Shown: one piece after another, positions 33,077 to 42,259 of the stretch | How the letters are laid out: every line of letters begins with the position of its first letter | Numbering within the stretch: position 1 is the first letter of the stretch | DNA from: Congzhengia minquanensis | GTDB lineage: Bacteria; Bacillota; Clostridia; UBA1381; UBA9506 | Reading direction: 5' to 3' | Length of the DNA: 64,000 bases | NCBI RefSeq assembly: GCF_014384785.1 | Contig: NZ_JACRSU010000003.1 | Location: forward strand, 248,001-312,000 | Notes under the pieces: generated by a model | Told to the model about the DNA's origin: nothing | Database searches by the model: none | Seen by the model: only the letters and a program-made list of their open reading frames with translations | Translations under genes and position numbers: made by a program

Positions 33077-34642
33077 TTATGCGCCTGTTGACTTTGCGGC
33101 CTCGCCGTTTGCAAATTCGCTGGGAGTCAGGCCGGTTACTGCCTTAAACTGGGCGGCAAAATATTTGCTGTTTTTATAACCGGTCATAATGCTGATTTCA
33201 TATATTTTATATTTGCCGGTTATCAGCAGCTCCTTTGCTTTTTTTACCCTGAGCTCTATTAAATAGTCCCTGAAATTAAAGCCGGTGTGCAGCTTGAAAA
33301 AGCGCGAAAAATAAGAAGGATTTAAGTTTAAATATTTTGCCACGTCCTCTAAAGATAAGTCCCGGGCAAAATTGTTTTGAATATATTCCACGGCACGTTT
33401 CACGGTGCTGGAAGAAGCGGTCAGATTGCTTTTTCCGGCCTCCCGGCAAACCATAAAAAGCACGTTGGTGCAAATATTTTGCGCTGTGGCGCCGTTTGCT
33501 TCGGAAAGGGAACGCATCATGCGTTTGAATTCTGCGTTTTCTTTTAAATGCGGCGCCATATTCTGCATGGAAATTTCACAGAATTCGGACAGTGCATCTG
33601 AAAGCACATTTTCGGCCGACTGGGAAAGAAGCCGCACAATATAGTTTAAATGCTCCTTAAGACGGGGCGTTTTATCCAAAATTGCAGAAATTACTACGTT
33701 TTTATACATATCAAGCAGTAACGCATGATTTTCCTTCGTGCTGTCAATTGCCTCGACGTTCATGTTGCTGTTGCTTAAAATCGGTGTTGTGATGTGGTCG
33801 ATAAAATCGTGAAAGGACATAAAATGCCGGCCAATATGCCAATTGACCGTAAGCCCGATCATGGTCTTTAAATTGTGCTCGGTATTGGTGAGGTGCAGGC
33901 GCAAGGTATTAATAAAATTGGTGGCGTCGCTGGTCTCCGCCAGAGCAACATAAAAAATTTCTCCGTTTGTGAACATGATATTCTGAATTTCAAAGCTTTT
34001 ATTTTCAGGCCGCAGAAAGTTGCCCACGGCAACCAAAAACCGCTCCTTGTCGTAATTCCAGCGGTTTGTCATATATTCATTGTAATTGGGGATAGCAATC
34101 CAGAACGGGCAGTATATGCAGGAATGATTGCCTAAACTCAGCTCTTTGGCCTTTTTCTGAATATTTTCTCTGCCGGTGATGTTCCCCATAAAAATGTCTG
34201 TCAAAAACTGTTTTCTTGCAGAAACAATAAGCTGATCAAATAATCTATCACGCTTTTTCTGAGTCGCCTGCCGGTCCAGCAAGCCCTTAATCCCTGTCAG
34301 CGCCGCAGTAAGCTCAGAGTCATCTCCAGGGCAGACAATGCCAGAAACGCCTTGGGAAACAGCGGATTTTGCCAGCTCAAAATCCGTTCTGTCGGTATAC
34401 AGTAAAATTTTAATATCCGGAAAGCGGCTGTGAATGTTTTTCACAATATCTAAGTTCTTTTCTTTTGATGGAGGTAAATCGGTAATTACCAAATTTGGGC
34501 GCGTTCTGGCCACTGCGTCTGACGCGCGCTTATTATATAAATAGGAAGAAACTACGGTAAAGCCTAAATTGCTTTCGGAAATTGCATACTTCAAGTGCGC
34601 AATTGCTTCAGGTTTGCTGTTAATAATAATCGTTTTATACAT
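33077..34642 (-). CDS. AraC-type response regulator with degenerate receiver domain
   Basis: 521 residues, ATG 34642 after AGGTGG. Residues 1-120 resemble a CheY-like receiver: Asp in 'LVITDLPPS' near 55 is kept, but the N-terminal acidic pair is replaced by 'INSKPEA' and the conserved Lys of beta-5 is absent ('IVCPGDD'). The middle 130-410 is helical and unassigned. The C-terminal 420-515 is a double helix-turn-helix AraC domain ('LEDVAKYLNLNPSYFSRFFK', 'IYEISIMTGYKNSKYFAAQFK'). YesN-like regulators of this build control sugar-uptake and CAZyme loci, usually with a YesM kinase. None is nearby, and the gene is divergent from the glycan cluster it probably controls. Confidence 0.85.
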   Translation of the reverse strand: MYKTIIINSKPEAIAHLKYAISESNLGFTVVSSYLYNKRASDAVARTRPNLVITDLPPSKEKNLDIVKNIHSRFPDIKILLYTDRTDFELAKSAVSQGVSGIVCPGDDSELTAALTGIKGLLDRQATQKKRDRLFDQLIVSARKQFLTDIFMGNITGRENIQKKAKELSLGNHSCIYCPFWIAIPNYNEYMTNRWNYDKERFLVAVGNFLRPENKSFEIQNIMFTNGEIFYVALAETSDATNFINTLRLHLTNTEHNLKTMIGLTVNWHIGRHFMSFHDFIDHITTPILSNSNMNVEAIDSTKENHALLLDMYKNVVISAILDKTPRLKEHLNYIVRLLSQSAENVLSDALSEFCEISMQNMAPHLKENAEFKRMMRSLSEANGATAQNICTNVLFMVCREAGKSNLTASSSTVKRAVEYIQNNFARDLSLEDVAKYLNLNPSYFSRFFKLHTGFNFRDYLIELRVKKAKELLITGKYKIYEISIMTGYKNSKYFAAQFKAVTGLTPSEFANGEAAKSTGA

Positions 34643-34684
34643 AAATAAACCACCTGTTTTACGGCTGTTTTTATCAATATCACA

Positions 34685-34713
34685 AGTATATCATACTTTT
34701 TTTCAAATATCAA
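34685..34713 (-). promoter_or_regulatory. Promoter of the AraC-type regulator
   Basis: Minus strand TTGATA (34708-34713), 17 bases, TATACT (34685-34690), about 45 bases before the start codon. Confidence 0.6.
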
Positions 34714-34766
34714 TAGAAAAGGTACGTTTTATTTACTAAATTCATAGTGTTGTAAAAATTTTGGGC

Positions 34767-34795
34767 TTGAAGTGGTGAATGATTTATGGCATAAT
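34767..34795 (+). promoter_or_regulatory. Promoter of the glycan cluster
   Basis: TTGAAG (34767-34772), 17 bases, CATAAT (34790-34795), 43 bases before the GH105 start. TATATCATATATCATA just downstream is repeated and could hold an activator or repressor site. Confidence 0.5.
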
Positions 34796-34838
34796 ATATC
34801 ATATATCATAAACTACAAGTCAAAGTGGGGACCTACGC

Positions 34839-35882
34839 ATGAAGGAAATACTTAAAAAAGTTGCAGATAACATGACTGCAATTAAAAATCAGGGCATTGA
34901 AGAAGAATGTCCCATTGGAATTATCGACATTGAAAACTGGGAGTGGCCGCAAGGGGTTGGAATGTATGGCATGTATAAGTATTACAAGGAACTTGGCGAT
35001 ACATCATACCGCGATTTTTTAATAAAATGGTATGATAAAAATATCGCAAAAGGTCTTCCCGAACGAAATGTCAACACCATGTGTCCGATGCTGACACTGG
35101 CGCATTTGGCCGAGGAAACCGGCAGAAAGGATTATTTAGACCTTTGCACCGAGTGGGCAGAATGGGTTATGAACGAAATGCCGAGAACGGAAGGCGGCGG
35201 AATTCAGCATATCGTCAGCGGTGGGGAAAACCACAACCAGGTTTGGATTGACACGCTGTTTATGACAGTGCTGTTCTTAGCCAAAATGGGACTGTTGCTT
35301 GACAGAAAAGAATATATAGAAGAAGCAAAGTTCCAGTTCCTGTTCCATATTAAATATCTGGCTGATAAAAAAACTGGATTTTGGTTCCACGGCTGGACAT
35401 TTGACGGCAGACACAACTTTGCCGATGCGCTTTGGGCTAGAGGTAACTGCTGGTATACTGCAGGTTCGGTAGAGTTCATTGAAATGCTTGGCCTTGAGGG
35501 TTCTTTAAAAGAATACCTTTTAAACACGCTTGTGTTCCAGGTTGAGGCGCTGGCAAAAACCCAGGACGAAAGCGGCGGCTGGCACACACTTTTAGACGAT
35601 CAAAGTTCCTATTTGGAAGCTTCTGCGACAGCCGGTTTTGGTTACGGTATTTTAAAAGCCGTTCGGCTGGGTTACATAGATGAAAAATATAAAGTTGTCG
35701 GCGAAAAGGCTTTGAAATATGTGATTGATAACATTGCAGAGGACGGAGAAGTGCAGAACGTATCCTACGGAACGGGAATGGGCGCGACCTTGGAGGACTA
35801 CCGGGTAATCCCAATTTGTCCCATGACATATGGTCAATCTTTGGCGCTTCTGATTTTGACAGAGGGCGTACGATTAAAATAA
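34839..35882 (+). CDS. GH105-type unsaturated uronyl/rhamnogalacturonyl hydrolase
   Basis: 347 residues, no signal peptide, so cytoplasmic. The (alpha/alpha)6 barrel family is recognised by 'WEWPQGVGMYGMYKY', 'HNQVWIDTLFMTVLFLAKMG' (with the catalytic-type Asp) and 'FADALWARGNCWYTAGSVEF', plus 'GIQHIVSG' and 'SYLEASATAGFGYGIL'. GH105/GH88 enzymes hydrate and release 4,5-unsaturated galacturonic or glucuronic acid from the end of oligosaccharides made by polysaccharide lyases. The gene opens a co-directional cluster of secreted proteins and an importer, so it likely processes imported products of pectin-type lyases. ATG after a weak GGGGAC site. Confidence 0.85.
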   Translation: MKEILKKVADNMTAIKNQGIEEECPIGIIDIENWEWPQGVGMYGMYKYYKELGDTSYRDFLIKWYDKNIAKGLPERNVNTMCPMLTLAHLAEETGRKDYLDLCTEWAEWVMNEMPRTEGGGIQHIVSGGENHNQVWIDTLFMTVLFLAKMGLLLDRKEYIEEAKFQFLFHIKYLADKKTGFWFHGWTFDGRHNFADALWARGNCWYTAGSVEFIEMLGLEGSLKEYLLNTLVFQVEALAKTQDESGGWHTLLDDQSSYLEASATAGFGYGILKAVRLGYIDEKYKVVGEKALKYVIDNIAEDGEVQNVSYGTGMGATLEDYRVIPICPMTYGQSLALLILTEGVRLK

Positions 35883-35914
35883 ACGGAACTTGACTGCGAG
35901 GAAGTGTATAACTG

Positions 35915-37666
35915 ATGTATGAAGATTTTTTAGAAATTGGCGTAGAAGAAAAACATAAACGGTTTGACCCTGAGGCAGGCATGATTATGCAGCATGTGGC
36001 CCCTTGGAACGGGGGTTCCGGCGGATACCACACAAGAATTTCAGGGGATTTGCACAGCCCAACAGAGAACTCTGCATTTGCAGACCATGTGTTTTTCTTA
36101 AGAAAAGAAGAGTATTATGAAGAGGCAAAATCGGTTCTTTGGGGCCTGATTAAATATCAGGACAACCGCGAAGACTCCAAAACCTACGGTTTGTGGCCTT
36201 ACTATATTGAAGAAGACTGCGACCACATGATAGCGCCTGACTATAACATGGCGGATTTTAATGCAAAGCACTTTGCATACATATTAAAAAGAAGAAGCGA
36301 CTGTTTAGATGACGAGCTTCGCGCCGCTTTATCCGAATCGCTGATGAAAGCGGCAATTTGCAGCATCAGAAGAAATGTTTCCCCAGACTACACAAATATC
36401 AGCCTGATGAGCTTAAACACCATTATCAACGCTGGAGAAATTTCGGGCAACAAGGAGTTTTTAGAACGGGGAAAGGAACGGCTCAGAAAGGTGCATGAAT
36501 ATAACGCTTTCTGCGGCTGTTTCAGCGAGTATAACAGTTCGACCTATTCTCCGCTGGCAATCGAAGAAATTTCCATGATGCTGGAACTGTTTGAAGATGA
36601 AGAATGTGTAAAAATGGCCAAGGATCTGAATGTTATCGCGTGGGAAATGCTTTTAAGCCATTACCACCGGAACTTAAAGCAGGTTTCGCCGCCGCAGATG
36701 CGTTGTTATCACAACTTTGAGGGAAGTAAGCTCGAAGAAATGATATATCTAGGAACCAAAGGAGCGTTTGGCAGTATTGACAAAGCAAACCCTAAGTATC
36801 CTGCAATGCTGCAGATTCCGCCGGTTTGCCCGGAAGAGGTGGTTGAAAAATATTTAAAGAAGCCTTTTGAGCCGACATTTATTGACCAGACATTTTATAA
36901 GAAAAACAATTTCAGAACGCCGGATGAAGACACGGTTATCATTCGGAATATTGACAGTCCGGACTTAAAAGCATTCACCTATATGGCGGAGGAGTACGCC
37001 ATGGGAGCCTTTGAAAAGACAGATATGTGGACACAGCGCAGGTCTTCAATGGTTTACTGGGGTGAAGGGCAGCAAGCCACATGCATGTTTTTAAGATGTA
37101 TGAATTACGATTATGACTACTGCTCGGGAATGGTTTATACCAACCAGTACCGCAACGTAATGCTTTCGCATACCGGATTTGTTACAGACAGAGGAGATTT
37201 CCACTACATCTTAGACAAAACGAAAGACGGTCTGCTTACAACAAAAAAGCTGTTTTATAAATTTGAGTTTGACGGCGACTGTGACAACATAAAAGTTGAA
37301 CAAAATGGCGGAAGGTTTACAGTAAAAGACAAGGGAATTACCATTGAAATAAACATTACAGAAGCGGTGTTCGACGGCAAGCCCATGAAGCTGTGCTACA
37401 ATGAAACAGATAAATGCATTGAAGCTGTTTGCTTTGACACCGAGCGCACCATTGATTTTAAAAATTTAAAGTCCGATTGCCATATGGTGTTCACGCTGGC
37501 GGTTAACACAGCCTGCCCCAAACCTGTTACGGCAAAAGACGAAACAGAACAGCTTTTAAAATCAGAACTTACCATGGATGGTAAAACATTAACATTATGT
37601 TCACCATATATTCCTGTCGGTTACGACAGCGCAATAGAAAAAACAAAGACGGAGGGACGAGAATGA
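35915..37666 (+). CDS. Unrecognised 583-residue protein of the glycan cluster
   Basis: 583 residues, no signal peptide or membrane segment. The first 270 residues are mostly helical ('FADHVFFLRKEEYYEEAKSVLWGLIKYQD', 'LRAALSESLMKAAICSIRRNVSPDY') with aromatic and acidic patches, in the manner of an (alpha/alpha) toroid glycosidase or lyase. Residues about 310-583 are beta-rich ('MVYWGEGQQATCMFLRCMNYDY', 'NVMLSHTGFVTDRGDFHYILD', 'VEQNGGRFTVKDKGITIEI'). This toroid plus beta-sheet layout resembles polysaccharide lyase and heparinase-like families, but no signature that I can name is seen. It starts 32 bases after GH105 and overlaps the next gene by four bases, so it is surely in the same operon and probably handles the same glycan in the cytoplasm. 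Confidence 0.6.
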   Translation: MYEDFLEIGVEEKHKRFDPEAGMIMQHVAPWNGGSGGYHTRISGDLHSPTENSAFADHVFFLRKEEYYEEAKSVLWGLIKYQDNREDSKTYGLWPYYIEEDCDHMIAPDYNMADFNAKHFAYILKRRSDCLDDELRAALSESLMKAAICSIRRNVSPDYTNISLMSLNTIINAGEISGNKEFLERGKERLRKVHEYNAFCGCFSEYNSSTYSPLAIEEISMMLELFEDEECVKMAKDLNVIAWEMLLSHYHRNLKQVSPPQMRCYHNFEGSKLEEMIYLGTKGAFGSIDKANPKYPAMLQIPPVCPEEVVEKYLKKPFEPTFIDQTFYKKNNFRTPDEDTVIIRNIDSPDLKAFTYMAEEYAMGAFEKTDMWTQRRSSMVYWGEGQQATCMFLRCMNYDYDYCSGMVYTNQYRNVMLSHTGFVTDRGDFHYILDKTKDGLLTTKKLFYKFEFDGDCDNIKVEQNGGRFTVKDKGITIEINITEAVFDGKPMKLCYNETDKCIEAVCFDTERTIDFKNLKSDCHMVFTLAVNTACPKPVTAKDETEQLLKSELTMDGKTLTLCSPYIPVGYDSAIEKTKTEGRE

Positions 37667-40482
37667 GTAATTTAAGACGAATAGTATCAACTGTTTTGAT
37701 ACTAGCAATGATTGCGGCTTCAGGAGTATTCACCCTCGGAGTTTTCGCGGAAGCGGAAAGCAATGCAAACGATCCTATGGTTTCAGATGTTACCCTGAAC
37801 GACGAGGATACGGTCATTGCTGAAAAGCTTACAACATTCGGCATCATCGACGCAGTCGGTGACGAAGATCTCGTGAAATATCTGACAAGAGCAGATATGA
37901 TTGGGATTTTGATGAAGTACTTAAAGTTAGACGGAACAACCACAAGTGCAGACACGACACCATTTTTAGATGTAAGCGTGTTTGACCCGCAGATTGGCGC
38001 TTACAGCATGCTGTTTAAAGCTGGCTACATTGCTGGTGATGACAACAAAATGTATCGCCCGAATGATCTGTTGACCTACAATGAGGCGGTAACACTCATT
38101 GTAAACGCAATGGGATACAAAATGTTTGCCGTAAGAAACGGCGGCTATCCGGAAGGATACCTCTACACGGCAAACAAATACGGTTTATTAAGCGGCCTGA
38201 GAGGAAACGGGCAGAACCCCATTCCTTACTGTGACCTTTACAGGATTATGGAAGGCAGCTTAGACGCCGATGCAGTTGTTCAGCGCTATTTTGGTGCTGA
38301 CGGCGAAGGAGAGTTTGAACTCCAAAAGGATGTTTCAGTGCTGGAAGAAATTTATGGCATTAAAGAAATTAAAGGTGTGGTAACAGGTAACGAAAACACC
38401 AGACTGCTCTCCTCAAATTCCCAGCTGATTGACATGAATCAGATTGAAATTGAAAATGTCATTTATGACACGCCGGATCTGGTATATGCAGATTATCTGG
38501 GCAGAAGGGTAATCGCTTATGCGGAGGAAAACGACCAGAAAGAATATGAAATCATTTATATGGAACTCGATGGAAATAAAAACCGTGAATTCGAGGTTCA
38601 GGCAGATGATTTACTGATTGACGAAACAACGTCTTCAAGAATTTATTATGAAGATGAGAATTTTAAAGAGAAACACATCAATGTAGACGCTGCAAATCTT
38701 TCTGTTATTTATAACGGCAAGAGCCGCACCGGTTACGGTCAGTTGAAAAACACACTGCCGAAAAGCGGCTATATTGTAGGTGTTGACAACACAGGCGATG
38801 ACGCTGTTGATGTTTTATTCGTTTATGAATTTAAAAATATTGTAGTTGGCACAATAGATCTCTACAATTATAAATTCTATGATAAATATACAAATGAAGC
38901 AACGATTATTGACCCGGATAAGGATGATGTCCGCATTTATAATGCCGGCGGCAAATCTATGCGTGTTGGAGACATTCTTGCAGACGATATTCTTACCATT
39001 ATGGAAACCGATAATGATAAAGGTTACAAGCTTATTACCGTTTATGACGAAAGAAAGTCACTGGAAGGCACTGTAGAAGAAATCACCAGCGATAACAAAT
39101 ATTTAATTGACGGTGAATATTACGAGCTCGCCTATAACCTTGACGGTTATATTGAAAACGGTGAACTGCCTCCGTTAAAGGCTGGAACAACTGCAACTTT
39201 CTATCTCGACCATGAAGGAAAGCTTGCAAATTATGAACGCGGCACAGCTACAACTGCAATTTATGGTTTTGTAGCAGGCGTTGATACAAAAGGTTCTATA
39301 TCCAGCAGACTTACTTTGAAGATCTTTACACAGGATGCGACCTGGGTTACGGCTGAAACGGTTGACAAAGTGAATGTTGATGGTGAAAGATATTCTGTTG
39401 GCACAGATGAGGGCCGGAAACAGGCGCTTGCAGCAATTCCTGTAGGTGAAGTTGTTCTGTTTACCATGAGCGGCGACAAAATCAACTACATCGATACGGC
39501 AAGAATTAACAGAGGCAACCCCTCAAAATACAGCGATACCGGCAATTTGAATGAAATTGCTGCCGGCAGCGAATTTGAGCACAGAAATGGAATGTGTAAC
39601 GAAAAAGGAGACGGATCGCTGAACAAATTCGTTGTAAAATCCGGAAACTGCATTATTTTCTCCACACCGGCGCACGACGAACTTTTAGACAATCTGGAAG
39701 ATTATTCTGTTACTACCAGCCTTGCGAAAAACTACTATACCGTAGGTGCCGGTCAGTATAACCAGGTTGTAACAGATGGATATTTTGTCTATAACACCGG
39801 AGAAGACGACATTAACGTGGCAAGCTGTATCCTTCTGAGGGGATCGAAATCCGCAGGTGCAAGCTCTCTTGGAAAATCTTCGGCTTTTGTGGTTGTAACA
39901 AAAATCAGTTCCGCAATTAATGATGAGGGCGAAATGCGCACAAAATTATATTACGATCAAAATGGTTCTGAATTAAGCAACCTGTTGAAGGATGACGATA
40001 AAGTGGACTACTCCTATGACCGTGCAGGCGCAGCGCAGCCGACCCAGAAGAAATTCAGTGAAATCGGATTAAAGATTGGCGACGTCATTCAGCTTGCAAC
40101 GGACGAAAAGGGATATATCACAGCAATCAATGTTGCCTACCGTATTGATCCAAACAGTACATTAAAGACGGAGGCTTGGTTGAAAGGCCAGCAATATTCT
40201 CTGTCCTTTGGTAACTACAATGGTGAGGGCGCAGCCAGCGGAATTGTGAAAAAAGTGAACGCAACCGACAAAATTTTGCAGTTCTCTGTAACAACGGAAA
40301 CGGATGGTGTTGAAAAAGTTTACAATATTGGCACAGGCAGCGCAGGCGTTTCTATTTACAGACAGGATTTGGAAAAAGCGGAATCTGCAAACCTTGCAGC
40401 ACTGATGGAGGGCGATTTGGTCCTTATCAGAAGCTCCACAGGCTTCGCAGCAACTGCTGCTCAGATTTTGGTAATCAGATAA
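37663..40482 (+). CDS. Secreted SLH-domain surface protein (939 residues)
   Basis: Start ATG 37663 (GGAGGGACGAGA upstream) overlaps the previous stop by four bases. A signal peptide ('VSTVLILAMIAASGVFTLGVFA') is followed by SLH-like repeats at about 45-205: 'YLTRADMIGILMKYLKLDG', 'FDPQIGAYSMLFKAGYIAGDDNKMYRPNDLLTYNEAV' and 'YTANKYGLLSGL'. SLH repeats bind pyruvylated cell-wall polymers and hold proteins to the cell surface. Residues 205-939 form a long series of beta-rich segments, many starting with a Tyr/Val/Ile-rich strand, with no catalytic motif I recognise. It may be a structural S-layer or scaffold component for the enzymes downstream. Confidence 0.75.
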   Translation: MSNLRRIVSTVLILAMIAASGVFTLGVFAEAESNANDPMVSDVTLNDEDTVIAEKLTTFGIIDAVGDEDLVKYLTRADMIGILMKYLKLDGTTTSADTTPFLDVSVFDPQIGAYSMLFKAGYIAGDDNKMYRPNDLLTYNEAVTLIVNAMGYKMFAVRNGGYPEGYLYTANKYGLLSGLRGNGQNPIPYCDLYRIMEGSLDADAVVQRYFGADGEGEFELQKDVSVLEEIYGIKEIKGVVTGNENTRLLSSNSQLIDMNQIEIENVIYDTPDLVYADYLGRRVIAYAEENDQKEYEIIYMELDGNKNREFEVQADDLLIDETTSSRIYYEDENFKEKHINVDAANLSVIYNGKSRTGYGQLKNTLPKSGYIVGVDNTGDDAVDVLFVYEFKNIVVGTIDLYNYKFYDKYTNEATIIDPDKDDVRIYNAGGKSMRVGDILADDILTIMETDNDKGYKLITVYDERKSLEGTVEEITSDNKYLIDGEYYELAYNLDGYIENGELPPLKAGTTATFYLDHEGKLANYERGTATTAIYGFVAGVDTKGSISSRLTLKIFTQDATWVTAETVDKVNVDGERYSVGTDEGRKQALAAIPVGEVVLFTMSGDKINYIDTARINRGNPSKYSDTGNLNEIAAGSEFEHRNGMCNEKGDGSLNKFVVKSGNCIIFSTPAHDELLDNLEDYSVTTSLAKNYYTVGAGQYNQVVTDGYFVYNTGEDDINVASCILLRGSKSAGASSLGKSSAFVVVTKISSAINDEGEMRTKLYYDQNGSELSNLLKDDDKVDYSYDRAGAAQPTQKKFSEIGLKIGDVIQLATDEKGYITAINVAYRIDPNSTLKTEAWLKGQQYSLSFGNYNGEGAASGIVKKVNATDKILQFSVTTETDGVEKVYNIGTGSAGVSIYRQDLEKAESANLAALMEGDLVLIRSSTGFAATAAQILVIR

Positions 40483-40507
40483 GGCTGCGGCCTGAAAGGA
40501 GGACGAC

Positions 40508-42259
40508 ATGATTAAAAGAATTACAAGCTTCATTTTATCAATGCTTTTAGTGCTTGTTCCGGCAGCTTTTGTAAGCGCCGAGGATACAGTTGAGACCACT
40601 GTTGACATTCAGGTTTATACGCTGAATGTGACAGTGAAAACCTCAATCAACAGCGGCAACCTTACACTGAAAGTGTATCCGCTTGCATATGACGAAACAA
40701 GTAAAACCTATTCAATCGTAGACGCAGAACATCCTATTTATGTGGATCAGGCAAGCAATCCTACGGCTGAAGGAGCATTGTATGTATATCAGTTTAACCC
40801 GTTCAACTTTAAAGAGTCCCAAGAAACAGGGCAATATAGAGCGGTTATTAACAAGAACTACACCTATGATTTTGAATTTGTAAATAAGCAGGACAAAATT
40901 GATTTCTATAACCAGTTGTCTGCCGCATCTGCCGGCGCAATTGAGGGATTGCTCAAGAACGGTTTAGCTGACGGTGTGATTGACTTCGATTTAGGAAACT
41001 ATTTTGAATATCCAGCAGAGGTAAAAACAAATATCAACGAAGCGCTTGTAAATTTGGATTTGCCAAGCCTCGGTAGCAACCCTTCTGACGACTTGGTAAA
41101 AAGCTTTGAAGCTATTTTAAAACCGGAATTTGCACGGCTGTTAAAAGTTGCTGAATTTGTAACCGCAGCAGAGGCAGAATTTGATGAGGCAGTTCAGGCA
41201 AATGCAAAAGAATTGGGATTAGACCTGAATTTTTATGGTGATACAAAGCTTGGTCTAGACCCGAAAAATGTTTATAAACGTTTAAAGAGTCTTACCATCG
41301 AAAGCTTTGCCGCACAGGACGTTCAGTATGCGTTCGATACAGCTGTTTTGCTTGACATGTTAGATGAGGCAGACTATGGCGCGGTTACAGAAGCACTCGA
41401 TTATTATGACGGCGGCTGCATTAACCTTGACAAGTCTGTTGTTAAGGGCTTTACAGAATCGCAGCTGAATGAGGTTAGCCGCTTAATGAAACAGCACGCT
41501 TCTGAAATTAACAGCGCTGAAGACATTGAAAGCGCATATGAAACGTATGCAGACCAGGTAGCAGGCGAGGATGACGATAACAACAGCTCATCCGGCGGAG
41601 GAAGTTCCAGCAGCGGTGGCAGCGGTAGTAACAGAAGACCGTCTACCGGCTCCGGCTCAACGATTACGGATGATAACAAAGACGATAACAACGATGTAAC
41701 TTATGATACAAACTTCTCTGACTTAGGCGACGCCGCATGGGCTGAAAGCAGCGTGAAATATCTTGCATCTAAAGGTATTATCAGCGGAAAAGGCGACGGC
41801 AGGTTCTATCCGAACGATACCGTTACCAGAGAAGAATTTGTAAAAATTATTGTAGAGGCATTTAAAATTTACAGCAATACAGCAACCGTTGAATTTGAAG
41901 ATGTTGATTCCGGCAGATGGAGCTATGGCTATATCGCTTCTGCTTACAGGGCAGGTATTATAGCTGGAAACAGCGATACCACATTTAATCCCGCAGGCGA
42001 AATGACCAGACAGGACATGGCGGTTATTATGTACCGTGTAGCAAATCTTGTTGGTCTGGGCTTAAATAGCGCTGATGTGACATTTGCTGATGGAGCAGAC
42101 ATTGCGGATTATGCAAAAGAAGCTGTTGGTGCACTCTGCAGCGCAGGCATTATCAACGGAACGGGCGATAACTGCTTCTCACCGCTTGAGACGGTTACAC
42201 GTGCTCAGGCAGCGAAAATTGCTTACGAGTTGATGAATGCAATTGGAGGTGCGAATTAA
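40508..42259 (+). CDS. SLH-anchored surface protein with C-terminal SLH triplet (583 residues)
   Basis: A signal peptide ('IKRITSFILSMLLVLVPAAFVSA') precedes an N-terminal beta-rich domain (about 30-120) and a helical region (120-345). A Ser/Gly/Asp/Asn-rich linker at about 355-400 is followed by three SLH repeats: 'FSDLGDAAWAESSVKYLASKGIISG', 'FEDVDSGRWSYGYIASAYRAGIIAG' and 'ADIADYAKEAVGALCSAGIING', each ending in a 'F.P...VTR' motif. The build is that of a cell-surface anchored display protein. ATG 40508 after AGGAGG. The stop codon shares its last base with the start of the next gene, so both are tightly coupled. Confidence 0.8.
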   Translation: MIKRITSFILSMLLVLVPAAFVSAEDTVETTVDIQVYTLNVTVKTSINSGNLTLKVYPLAYDETSKTYSIVDAEHPIYVDQASNPTAEGALYVYQFNPFNFKESQETGQYRAVINKNYTYDFEFVNKQDKIDFYNQLSAASAGAIEGLLKNGLADGVIDFDLGNYFEYPAEVKTNINEALVNLDLPSLGSNPSDDLVKSFEAILKPEFARLLKVAEFVTAAEAEFDEAVQANAKELGLDLNFYGDTKLGLDPKNVYKRLKSLTIESFAAQDVQYAFDTAVLLDMLDEADYGAVTEALDYYDGGCINLDKSVVKGFTESQLNEVSRLMKQHASEINSAEDIESAYETYADQVAGEDDDNNSSSGGGSSSSGGSGSNRRPSTGSGSTITDDNKDDNNDVTYDTNFSDLGDAAWAESSVKYLASKGIISGKGDGRFYPNDTVTREEFVKIIVEAFKIYSNTATVEFEDVDSGRWSYGYIASAYRAGIIAGNSDTTFNPAGEMTRQDMAVIMYRVANLVGLGLNSADVTFADGADIADYAKEAVGALCSAGIINGTGDNCFSPLETVTRAQAAKIAYELMNAIGGAN

